Below are positions 41,819 through 49,661 of a DNA stretch of 64,000 nucleotides, piece by piece. The stretch's first letter is position 1; every line of letters begins with the position of its first letter. A program made the position numbers and the translations under genes. The stretch spans positions 12,708 through 76,707 of the forward strand of contig CAWEGV010000007.1 of assembly GCA_963808615.1 (NCBI GenBank). The letters are read 5' to 3'. The notes beneath the pieces were generated by a model. That model was not told the origin of the DNA, ran no database searches, and saw nothing but the letters and a program-made list of their open reading frames with translations. The stretch is from Palsa-504 sp963808615 (GTDB lineage Bacteria; Actinomycetota; Actinomycetes; Streptosporangiales; Streptosporangiaceae).

Positions 41819-42523
41819 ATGACCGGAAGCGAATCAGACTTGCCGGGTCTGGCACGACCCGAGCTGGTCCGAGTGCTCGAATCAGCAGCGCGGCTTCAGC
41901 AGGTCGTTCCCGATGCCGTACTTGTGGGCGGCTCAGCCGCGGCGCTGTGGGCCAATCACCGGTCTTCACACGACCATGACCACGTGCTGCAGGATCTGGG
42001 CGCTCGCTTTGACGCGGTTCTTGACGCGATCGAATCGACGGACGGATGGGTGACGAACCGGGTGACCCCGGGGAAGATCATCCTGGGCGAACTGGGTGAC
42101 ATCGAGTCTGGCGTCCGCCAGCTCATCAGGAACAGGCCCCTGGAAGTCACCGGAGTGACGCTGCCATCCGGGCATACGCTGCGGGTGCCGACACCAGATG
42201 AGATCCTGCGCATCCAGGGCTACCTGGTTGTCCGGCGCAACCAGGTCCGGGACTATCTGGACGTCGCCGCGCTTGCTGACCGGGCTGGCATCGCGCACGC
42301 CGGCGACGTCCTCAGTCACATCGACCTTTACTACTCTGATCAGCGCGGACCGGGCCCAGCGGGCGTCGCGACCCAGTTGGCCCGTCAGCTGGCAGATCCC
42401 CGGCCAGCGGACGCGAGGACCATCCAGCAACTGGGCCAGTACAAGGACCTCGATGACCGCTGGACGGACTGGCCGAACGTGACCGCAGTCTGCCGCGCCC
42501 TGGCCGTGGAGATGGTGCGATGA
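41819..42523 (+). CDS. Nucleotidyltransferase-fold protein (AbiEii-like), probable toxin
   Basis: 234 aa from the ATG at 41819 (agagaagg before it). The nucleotidyltransferase core is DAVLVGGSAAALWANHRSSH followed by DHDHVLQDLG, in which the second metal-binding positions are occupied by a DHD pattern. PTPDEILRIQGYLVVRRNQV with RDYLDVAALADRAG resembles the AbiEii/DUF1814 helical part. It overlaps the HTH gene by 4 bases. A toxin with this fold and an HTH partner is the layout of AbiE-type modules, though here the order is toxin first. Function is inferred. Confidence 0.68.
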   Translation: MTGSESDLPGLARPELVRVLESAARLQQVVPDAVLVGGSAAALWANHRSSHDHDHVLQDLGARFDAVLDAIESTDGWVTNRVTPGKIILGELGDIESGVRQLIRNRPLEVTGVTLPSGHTLRVPTPDEILRIQGYLVVRRNQVRDYLDVAALADRAGIAHAGDVLSHIDLYYSDQRGPGPAGVATQLARQLADPRPADARTIQQLGQYKDLDDRWTDWPNVTAVCRALAVEMVR

Positions 42524-42999
42524 CGACCGCGCTTAAGTTCCGCAACATCACCGCGTCTCCGGATGACCCGGTGGAGACCTGGCCCTTCGAGGGCGTCCTG
42601 GCGGCGGTGGAGCGTGGCACCCTGCCGGACTGGCGGCGGCTGGCCGCCGCGATCCGGGCCGATCCTTGGGGGCCGGTGGCTCAGCAGGTCCTGGAGGCGG
42701 TCCGGCTCAGCCATCCGTACGGCACCGCCGAGCTGCTGGAAGGAGTCGTCGGCCGGGCTCGTCAGCTAGCCGCCGATTCTGAGCGGGCGGCCGTGGCAGC
42801 CGAGGTCCGCGATCTCGTCGGCAGATCCGGCCGGTCGAAGCAGGACTTCGCCGAAAGGATAGGAACGTCGCGGTCCCGCCTGTCCACGTACATGTCCGCG
42901 AAGGTCACACCCTCCGCGGCGCTGATGGTCCGGATGCGGCGGGTGACACAACTCGCCGTCGGTCAGCCCGCAGATGAGGCGAGCTCGGTCGACGGATGA
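42520..42999 (+). CDS. XRE-type helix-turn-helix protein, probable antitoxin/repressor
   Basis: 159 aa. The HTH lies at about residues 95-140: VRDLVGRSGRSKQDFAERIG, TSRSRLSTYMSAKVTPSAAL. The N-terminal 80 residues (FEGVLAAVERGTLPDWRRLA, AAIRADPWGPVAQQVLEAVR) match the pattern of HTH proteins encoded with nucleotidyltransferase toxins. It is translationally coupled to the preceding gene. The stop is only a few bases from the Fur-like box of the next gene. Confidence 0.78.
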   Translation: MTTALKFRNITASPDDPVETWPFEGVLAAVERGTLPDWRRLAAAIRADPWGPVAQQVLEAVRLSHPYGTAELLEGVVGRARQLAADSERAAVAAEVRDLVGRSGRSKQDFAERIGTSRSRLSTYMSAKVTPSAALMVRMRRVTQLAVGQPADEASSVDG

Positions 43000-43003
43000 T
43001 ATA

Positions 43004-43024
43004 GAAATGATTATCATTCTCATG
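43004..43024. promoter_or_regulatory. Fur/Zur-type box
   Basis: gaaatgattatcattctcat contains the 13-bp palindrome aatgattatcatt (43006-43018), close to the GATAATGATTATCATTATC Fur consensus and to actinobacterial Zur boxes. It lies about 50 bp before the ATG at 43073. Confidence 0.62.
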
Positions 43025-43072
43025 CAGAGTCCTGCGCGTACTCGGTTGGCTACGCACAGGAAGGTCTTGCTC

Positions 43073-43459
43073 ATGTCACTGACGGTCCCGGCGGATCTGC
43101 TCGATCAGGCCCGCCACGGCGAGGTTGACGACGCCGCGTTCACCGCCTGTATCCAGTCCTCGCTGCCCTACGCCTGGCAGCTGGTCAGCGACCTGACCGC
43201 GCAGCTGCGCGCCAGCGGCGCGGACCGGGCCGACAACCAGGTGCCGCCGCCGGATGAGGCGGCGCGGGGCCAGCTGCTGCGGATGATGGCCAGCGACGCC
43301 ATGCGCGCGGCCGCGGAACGTCACTTCGGGGTGCGGCTGGCCTTCCAGAACTGCCACCGCGCCGCGGTGTTCCGGCCCGAGGCGGCCCGGGCGCTGGCCG
43401 AGTTCACCACGGCGCGGGCGCAGCTGCTCAACCAGAGCCCCGGGCTGGTCAACTGCTAA
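43073..43459 (+). CDS. SCO5389-family protein
   Basis: 128 aa from the ATG at 43073 (aggaaggtc before it). The sequence matches my memory of the SCO5389 family of actinomycetes: HGEVDDAAFTACIQSSLPYA, DNQVPPPDEAARGQLLRMMA and HFGVRLAFQNCHRAAVF, ending QLLNQSPGLVNC. The function is unknown. A conserved Cys is present in FQNCHR and at the C-terminus. The metal-regulator box upstream suggests expression under iron or zinc limitation. Confidence 0.83.
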   Translation: MSLTVPADLLDQARHGEVDDAAFTACIQSSLPYAWQLVSDLTAQLRASGADRADNQVPPPDEAARGQLLRMMASDAMRAAAERHFGVRLAFQNCHRAAVFRPEAARALAEFTTARAQLLNQSPGLVNC

Positions 43460-43533
43460 CCGGGCCGGGCGGAAGCTGAGCGGAGCGGCGGCGGTTGGCA
43501 GTAGGGGGGTCGCAGCCCGAGGAGGGATGCCGC

Positions 43534-43938
43534 ATGCCGCTGGTCCGCATCGACGTGCTCGAGGGCCGGACAGACGAGGAGTTGCGCCGGATCGGCGACT
43601 CGGTGCACCAGGCCCTGGTCGAGCAGCTGAACGTGCCGGAGCGTGACCTGTTCCACGTGATCACCAGGCACACCACGGCGACGCTGCAGTTCGACCGGCA
43701 CTACCTGGACATCGAGCGCAGCAACCAGTTCGTCATGGTCCAGGTGACGCTGGCCGCGGGCCGGACCGACGAGGCCAAGAGCGCCTTCTACCGGCGGCTG
43801 GCCGACCTGCTGGCCGACCGCATCGGGCTGCGGACCGAGGACCTGGCCGTCGCGCTGGTGGAGAATGAGCGGGTGGACTGGTCGTTCGGCCGCGGGGAGG
43901 CGAGTTACCTGGTCCGGCCGCGGGAGGAGTGGCGCTAG
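43534..43938 (+). CDS. Tautomerase-superfamily protein
   Basis: 134 aa from the ATG at 43534, chosen because it places the catalytic Pro directly after Met (MPLVRIDVLEGR) and has gaggaggg upstream. The two beta-alpha-beta halves are visible: RTDEELRRIGDSVHQALVEQ and RTDEAKSAFYRRLADLLADR, with FHVITRHTTATLQFD between them. This length and layout fit the MSAD/YrdN-like subgroup. The substrate is unknown. Confidence 0.88.
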   Translation: MPLVRIDVLEGRTDEELRRIGDSVHQALVEQLNVPERDLFHVITRHTTATLQFDRHYLDIERSNQFVMVQVTLAAGRTDEAKSAFYRRLADLLADRIGLRTEDLAVALVENERVDWSFGRGEASYLVRPREEWR

Positions 43939-44105
43939 AGCGCGACGAGGGCGTCATCGACCGCTGGTCCGGCCTGACCATGCGCCAGTTCCGCAGCTCC
44001 CCTGAAGCGTCCTTACGGCTGGCTCGCCGGGCGCGGCGGGCAAGGTGAGGTTCAGGCGGGTATGTGGTATCTCACGGGGGATGGGCTGCGGCGCTGGAGG
44101 ATGGC

Positions 44106-45755
44106 ATGGAGTACTACGACCTGGGAACGCACTCGTGGCCGGTGACCACATCGGCGCCGGAGGCGCAGGCGTGGTTTGACCGCGGGCTGGTCTGGGCGTA
44201 CGGCTTCAATCACGAAGAGGCGGTGTACTGCTTCGAGCAGGCGCTGGGCGCCGATCCGGACTGTGCCATGGCGTACTGGGGCGTGGCCTACGCGCTGGGG
44301 CCGAACTACAACAAGCCCTGGGAGGCGTTCGACGAGGACGACCTGCGGACCTCGACCGAACGCGCCGACGCCGCCACCTCCCGGGCCGGGCAGCTCGCCG
44401 CGGCGGTGACGCCGGTCGAGCGGGCGCTGATCGGCGCGCTGCGGGCGCGGTACGCGCCGGACGAGCTGCCCGGCGAGCGGGAGGTCTGGAACGAGAAGTA
44501 CGCCGAGGCGATGAGCCGGGTGTACGAGGCGTTCCCCGGCGACCCGGACGTGGCCGCGCTGTACGCCGACGCGCTGATGAACCTGACGCCGTGGGAGCTA
44601 TGGGACCTGCGCACCGGCGAGCCGGCTGCGGGCGCGCAGACGGCCCGGGCTCAGGTGGTCCTGGACCGGGCGCTGGAGACGCCGGACGGGCGGACGCACC
44701 CCGGGGTGCTGCACATGTACATCCACCTGATGGAGATGTCGCCGTTCCCGGAGCGGGCCCGCCCGGCGGCCGAGCGGCTGCGCGGGCTGGTGCCCGACGC
44801 GGGGCACCTGCATCACATGCCCACCCACCTGGACGTGCTGTGCGGCGACTACGCGCGGGTGGTGGCCTCGAACGCCCAGGCCATCGTGGCCGACGAGAAG
44901 TACGCGGCCCGTAACGGGGTGATGAACTTCTACACGCTGTACCGGGTGCACGACTATCACTTCAAGATCTACGGCGCGATGTTCCTGGGCCAGGCGCAGA
45001 CCGCCCTGGAGGGCATGGCCGAGCTGGAGGCCGCGATCCCGGAGAAGCTGCTCCGGGTCACCTCGCCGCCGATGGCCGACTGGCTGGAAGGCTTCCTGGG
45101 CATGCGGGTGCACGTCCTGGTGCGGTTCGGCCGGTGGCAGGACCTGCTGGACCTGCCGCTGCCCGCAGACCCGGTGCTGTACTCGGCCACCACCGCGATG
45201 CTGCACTACGGCCGCGGGGTGGCCTGCTCGGCGCTGGGCCACCTCGAGGAGGCCGAGCGTGAGCGGAAGCGGTTTGCCGCCGCCCGGGCGGCCGTGCCCG
45301 CGACCCGGATGATCTTCAACAACACCTGCGCCGACGTCCTGGCCATCGCGGCGGCCATGCTGGACGGCGAGCTGGAGTACCGGAAGGGGAACATCGAGGC
45401 GGCCTTCGGGCACCTGCGGACCTCGATCGCGCTGGACGACGGCCTGCCGTATGACGAGCCGTGGGGGTGGATGCAGCCGACCCGGCACGCCTACGGCGCC
45501 CTGCTGCTCGAGCAGGGCCGGGTGGCGGAGGCCGAGGCAGTGTACCGCGCGGACCTGGGCTTCGACGACACGCTGCCGCGCGCCTACCAGCATCCGGGCA
45601 ACATCTGGAGCCTGCACGGGTACCACGAATGCCTGGTCAAGCTGGGCCGGACGGACGAGGCGAAGATCATCGAGCAGCAGCTGCGGTTCGCCGCCGCGAT
45701 GGCGGACACGCCGGTGCAGGCGTCGTGCTTCTGCCGCCTGGAGGCTCACGCGTAG
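44106..45755 (+). CDS. Tetratricopeptide-repeat protein
   Basis: 549 aa from the ATG at 44106. The first repeats are EAQAWFDRGLVWAYGFNHEE, AVYCFEQALGADPDCAMAYW. Later ones include LLEQGRVAEAEAVYRADLGF and YHECLVKLGRTDEAKIIEQQ. The conserved central stretch HMYIHLMEMSPFPERARPAA, HHMPTHLDVLCGDYARVVAS contains several His and may bind a metal. It resembles long TPR proteins of actinomycetes and acidobacteria of unknown role. It is tail-to-tail with the chaperone gene (10-bp overlap). Confidence 0.82.
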   Translation: MEYYDLGTHSWPVTTSAPEAQAWFDRGLVWAYGFNHEEAVYCFEQALGADPDCAMAYWGVAYALGPNYNKPWEAFDEDDLRTSTERADAATSRAGQLAAAVTPVERALIGALRARYAPDELPGEREVWNEKYAEAMSRVYEAFPGDPDVAALYADALMNLTPWELWDLRTGEPAAGAQTARAQVVLDRALETPDGRTHPGVLHMYIHLMEMSPFPERARPAAERLRGLVPDAGHLHHMPTHLDVLCGDYARVVASNAQAIVADEKYAARNGVMNFYTLYRVHDYHFKIYGAMFLGQAQTALEGMAELEAAIPEKLLRVTSPPMADWLEGFLGMRVHVLVRFGRWQDLLDLPLPADPVLYSATTAMLHYGRGVACSALGHLEEAERERKRFAAARAAVPATRMIFNNTCADVLAIAAAMLDGELEYRKGNIEAAFGHLRTSIALDDGLPYDEPWGWMQPTRHAYGALLLEQGRVAEAEAVYRADLGFDDTLPRAYQHPGNIWSLHGYHECLVKLGRTDEAKIIEQQLRFAAAMADTPVQASCFCRLEAHA

Positions 45756-46711
45756 TCGCGCAGGACGCTTCCGGTCTGGGCCGCGCGGGTGCCCCACCAG
45801 CGGGTGATGTCGTCGCCGGGTGCGCGGTCGCGGTGCCGCTGCTGCCAGCGGTCCGCCTCGCCGGCCAGCCAGGCCAGGGTGGCGCGCGGATCCTGCTCGA
45901 GCATGGCGCGCAGCGCGAACCGGCGCTCGCCGATCCGGAACCCGACCCCGGCCCGGCCCGCGCCTTCGGCCAAGCGGCGCCGGGTGAGGATCAGGCCGCT
46001 GCGGACCGGGATGGTGACCAGCTCGATCAGGTCGCGGGGGCTGCCGGGCAGCCGGGCGGCGGGCGGCGCCTCGCGCAGCGCGAGCGGCTGGCGCGGGCAG
46101 GGCGGCAGGCCGCCCGCCTCGGCGGCCAGGGCGCGCCGGGTCAGGTCCGCCCAGCTGGTCAGGGCCGGAACGGCCACGTCGGTCATTGCGTCCAGGTAGC
46201 CGGGCAGCCAGGGCCATAGGTGCTCCCAGAACAGGACCGCCCGCGACTGGGCCAGCGCGGCCGACGTGGCCGGGCGGCGGGTCTCGGGCGCGGCCTCGGC
46301 CCAGGCTTCGGCCGCGCCCTCGGCACCGGCTTCGACTTCGGCCGCGGCCTCGCCCAGCCGGGCGTACAGGCCGAGCAGGGCGGCGAGATGGTCGGGTTCG
46401 GCGGGCGGGGTGATCCCGATGGCGCGCCAGAAGCCGGCCACCCGGTCGGCGCCCTCGCCGCCGATGGCACCCTCGGGGCCCAGGTAGATGGCGGCGTAGG
46501 GCGGGCAGTTCAGCACGAACGCGGCGGTGTGCTCGGCGTCGCTCACCGCGTCCAGGCCGAGCGCCGGGCTGACGCTGCGGGCGGCGGCGGGGCTGTCGGC
46601 CACGGCGCCCAGGGCCCGGAGCAGCTCCCACCGTCCCGCGGCTGAGGGGGCTGCGGTCCCGGCGGCCGCGGTCGAGGCCCCGGCGGCCGCGGCGGTCACG
46701 GCGGCGGTCAC
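45746..46711 (-). CDS. TorD/DmsD-like molybdoenzyme maturation chaperone
   Basis: 321 aa from a GTG at 46711 that overlaps the stop of the catalytic-subunit gene (GTGA). After an Ala-rich N-terminus comes the all-helical TorD fold with AAFVLNCPPYAAIYLGPEGA, DHLAALLGLYARLGEAAAEV, FWEHLWPWLPGYLDAM and YADLTRRAL-type segments. TorD proteins bind the molybdoenzyme and help insert the cofactor. The last 60 residues (WLAGEADRWQQRHRDRAPGD) extend beyond the usual length. Position as the last gene of the operon supports the call. Confidence 0.78.
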   Translation of the reverse strand: MTAAVTAAAAGASTAAAGTAAPSAAGRWELLRALGAVADSPAAARSVSPALGLDAVSDAEHTAAFVLNCPPYAAIYLGPEGAIGGEGADRVAGFWRAIGITPPAEPDHLAALLGLYARLGEAAAEVEAGAEGAAEAWAEAAPETRRPATSAALAQSRAVLFWEHLWPWLPGYLDAMTDVAVPALTSWADLTRRALAAEAGGLPPCPRQPLALREAPPAARLPGSPRDLIELVTIPVRSGLILTRRRLAEGAGRAGVGFRIGERRFALRAMLEQDPRATLAWLAGEADRWQQRHRDRAPGDDITRWWGTRAAQTGSVLRDYA

Positions 46712-49647
46712 TGATCGCTCCCCGTTGGGAGGACGAACGCGTCGGCGGACGGCTTGAGCGGGCGCATCAGCCACTTCGGCCGGCGGGTGCCGTCGGGTGA
46801 GACGCTCCCGGCCGGGCGGGTCTGCTCCATCCACCGCTGGTAGACCTCACGGGCCTGGTCCGTGTCGACCGCGATGTCGCCGTGGGCGTCGCCGGACCCG
46901 GCGGGCCGCACGGTGACGGCCTGGTGCCAGCAGTGCATGCCGGAGATCGGGTCGGGGTGCACCGGGAAGGTCAGGTTCTGGTGCACGCCGGTGTCGGACC
47001 ACCAGATCCGGGCCGTGTCCGGGTCGGCCGAGGCGTAGGGCCCGACCTGGCGGGTGCGGTGCATCGACCAGCCGTCGTCGCCGCGGCTCAGGTCGACGGT
47101 GGCCATCATGGCCCCGACGCCGCCCTGGTCGCTGCCAGCCTGGTGTGGCCCGGACAGCTTCCAGCGGCCCATGTGGTGGGAGCAGGCCACCACGCCGGGG
47201 CGGATGCCCTCGGTGATCCAGGCCTTGGCCACGAAGTAGCCGATCTCGGTCTCCACCCGGATCAGGTCGCCGGTGCGGGCGATGCCCAGCCGGGCCGCGT
47301 CGGACGGGTGCACCCAGACCGGGTTGGTGTGGGCCAGCTCGTCCAGCCACTTGCTGTTGGCCGAGCGGGTGTGGATCTGGGTCGGCAGCCGGAACGTGGA
47401 CAGCAGCACGAGCTGACCGGGGCCCAGTTCGGCGGGGTGCACGTGGCTGCGGATGTAGCCGGGCAGCGCGTGCTCGGGCCAGCCCCAGCCGGCCAGCGTC
47501 GACGACCAGAACTCCAGCCGCCCGGACGGGGTGGGGAAGCCGTGGCGGACCACGCCGTCGACCATGACCCCGGCGGGACGCCGGCCGTCGCCGTCGGGGG
47601 CCGGGGCGCCGGTCGGCACGATGTTGGGACTGGCCGGGGCGGGGGCCCGGGTGTAGACCCGGCCGGACGCGGTGACGGCCACATCATCGAGTTCGGCGGC
47701 CGGGACCTCGCGGTCGTGCAGCGCGCCCTGGCCGCGGCTGATCTCGAACGCCCCGTACCTGCGCATGTACTGCAGCGGGGTCAGCCCCTCGGCCGCGGCC
47801 CGTTCGGGCAGGCCGGGCACTGAATGCTCGAACATCCAGCCGTAGTACTCGTCCACGGTCAGCTTCTCCCCCGGCCGGGCCCGGGACTCGTGGTAGCGCC
47901 TGATGCCCAGCGAGCCGTCCGGGTCGATCCGCCAGGACAGCTCGGTCCACCACTCGTTCTCCTCCCACACCTCGCCCGGGTTGACCTGCCGGGTGTCGGT
48001 GACCTGCTCGCCGAGCCGTTCCCGGGCCGCGCGCAGCACCGGCTGCCTGAACCCGATCCACTGCCCGTCGTACTGCTCGTAGGAGTGCGTGTCGTGCCGT
48101 TCGGAGCCGTGGCCCATGGGCAGCACGTAGTCGGCGAAGTAGGCAGACTCGTTCCAGGTCGGGGTCAGCGCCACGAAACAGCCGACCTTGGCCTCGTCGG
48201 TCAGCACCTCCATCCAGGACAGCCCGTCCGGGTTGGTCCACACCGGGTTGTAGACCCGGATGAAGTAGGTGTCGAGCCGGCCCCGGCCGTCCTTGAGCAG
48301 ATGCGGCAGCAGGAAGCTCAGCTCGTTCTGGGCCAGGGGGAATTCCGCGGGCCAGGACAGGTCCTGCCATACGGACGGGTGCGGCGGGCTGTGGATGGGC
48401 CGGGGCACGAACTTGTTCCACGCGTTGGGGAACGTGCCGCCCTCGGTGCCCACCGCGCCGAGCAGCGCGGAGAGCAGGAACAGCGTCCGGGAGACCTGCC
48501 AGCCGCCCAGGTTGCCCGCGGCCGCGCTGCGCCAGCAGTGCACCGACAGCCGCGTCCCGGCCCCGGCCACCAGGCCGGCCACCTCGGCGATCACCGCGGC
48601 GTCCACGCCGGACTCGGCCGCGGCGAAGTCGAAGGTGAAGTCCGCGTACAGGCCGGCCAGCACCCGCTCGAACTCCTCGAACGTGACCGGCCGCCCGGGA
48701 TGGCACTCGGTCAGGTACTCCTGCCAGTTCCACCAGCGGCGGACGAACTCCCGGTCGTAGCGCCCGGTCTGGATCAGGTGGTTGGCGATGGCCAGGTTGA
48801 TGGCCGCCTCGCTGCCCGGGTGCGGCGACAGCCAGTGGTCGGCGTGGGTGGCGGTGTTGGACAGCCGGGTGTCCACGACGATGAGCTTGGCGCCGTTCTG
48901 CCGGGCCTCGGTGATCCGCTGGGCGTGCGGGTTGAAGTAGTGGCCGGCCTCCAGGTGGGCGCTGATCAGGAAGATGACCTTGGCGTGCTCGTGATCCGGG
49001 CTGGGCCGGTCGATGCCCATCCAGAACTGGAACCCGGCCCGCCCGCCGCTTGAGCACACGTTGGTGTGCGAGTTGTGACCGTCCACGCCCCAGCTGGCCA
49101 GCACCCGCTCGGTGTAGCCGTCCTCGCCGGGGCGGCCGATGTGCACCATGATCTCGTTCTGCCGGCCCTCCTCCAGCGCCCGGCGGATCCGGGCGGCGAT
49201 CGCGTCCAGGGCCTCGTCCCAGCTGATCCGCTCCCATTGCCCGTCGCCGCGCCGGCCGGCCCGCCGCAGCGGGTACAGCACCCGGTCCGGGTCGGTGACC
49301 TGGTTGATGGTGGCCGGGCCCTTGGCGCAGTTGCGGCCCCGCGAGCCGGGGTGCTCGGGGTTGCCCTCGAACTTGCGGACCTGCCGGGTGTCGCGGTCGA
49401 CGTAGGCCAGCAGCCCGCAGGCCGACTCGCAGTTGAAGCACGTGGTCGGGACCAGCATGTAGTGGCGTTCCTCGCGGGCCGGCCAGGCCTTGGAGGACAG
49501 TTCCACCCAGTCGTCCCAGCGTTCCTTGGGCGGGAACGCGGCCAGGTGCACCCGGCTGGCGCCCGGGTAGAACGTCTCGCCCCGCGCCTCGGTGGCCGCG
49601 CGGGCGGCCGACACCCGCTGCGCGATCTCGTCGATGTCGTCGGTCAT
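46708..49647 (-). CDS. Molybdopterin-dependent oxidoreductase catalytic subunit (DMSO-reductase superfamily)
   Basis: 979 aa from the ATG at 49647. A [4Fe-4S] motif CFNCESACGLL plus GRNCAKG lies at residues 69-106. The probable Mo ligand is the Cys of SHTNVCSSGGRAGFQF (about 198), which places it with the Cys-type enzymes (polysulfide, arsenate or formate types) and not with Ser-type DMSO reductases. Later marks are WLSPHPGSEAAINLAIANHL, VYNPVWTNPDG and the C-terminal MGRWKLSGPHQAGSD. There is no Tat signal at the N-terminus, so the enzyme should be cytoplasmic. The substrate is unknown. Confidence 0.87.
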   Translation of the reverse strand: MTDDIDEIAQRVSAARAATEARGETFYPGASRVHLAAFPPKERWDDWVELSSKAWPAREERHYMLVPTTCFNCESACGLLAYVDRDTRQVRKFEGNPEHPGSRGRNCAKGPATINQVTDPDRVLYPLRRAGRRGDGQWERISWDEALDAIAARIRRALEEGRQNEIMVHIGRPGEDGYTERVLASWGVDGHNSHTNVCSSGGRAGFQFWMGIDRPSPDHEHAKVIFLISAHLEAGHYFNPHAQRITEARQNGAKLIVVDTRLSNTATHADHWLSPHPGSEAAINLAIANHLIQTGRYDREFVRRWWNWQEYLTECHPGRPVTFEEFERVLAGLYADFTFDFAAAESGVDAAVIAEVAGLVAGAGTRLSVHCWRSAAAGNLGGWQVSRTLFLLSALLGAVGTEGGTFPNAWNKFVPRPIHSPPHPSVWQDLSWPAEFPLAQNELSFLLPHLLKDGRGRLDTYFIRVYNPVWTNPDGLSWMEVLTDEAKVGCFVALTPTWNESAYFADYVLPMGHGSERHDTHSYEQYDGQWIGFRQPVLRAARERLGEQVTDTRQVNPGEVWEENEWWTELSWRIDPDGSLGIRRYHESRARPGEKLTVDEYYGWMFEHSVPGLPERAAAEGLTPLQYMRRYGAFEISRGQGALHDREVPAAELDDVAVTASGRVYTRAPAPASPNIVPTGAPAPDGDGRRPAGVMVDGVVRHGFPTPSGRLEFWSSTLAGWGWPEHALPGYIRSHVHPAELGPGQLVLLSTFRLPTQIHTRSANSKWLDELAHTNPVWVHPSDAARLGIARTGDLIRVETEIGYFVAKAWITEGIRPGVVACSHHMGRWKLSGPHQAGSDQGGVGAMMATVDLSRGDDGWSMHRTRQVGPYASADPDTARIWWSDTGVHQNLTFPVHPDPISGMHCWHQAVTVRPAGSGDAHGDIAVDTDQAREVYQRWMEQTRPAGSVSPDGTRRPKWLMRPLKPSADAFVLPTGSDQ

Positions 49648-49661
49648 GACCGTTCTCCGGG

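Noticed and set aside
44598..46631. Minus-strand open frame of 677 codons
   Set aside because: Covers the TPR gene in antisense and the chaperone in a wrong frame; both real frames have clear family motifs.
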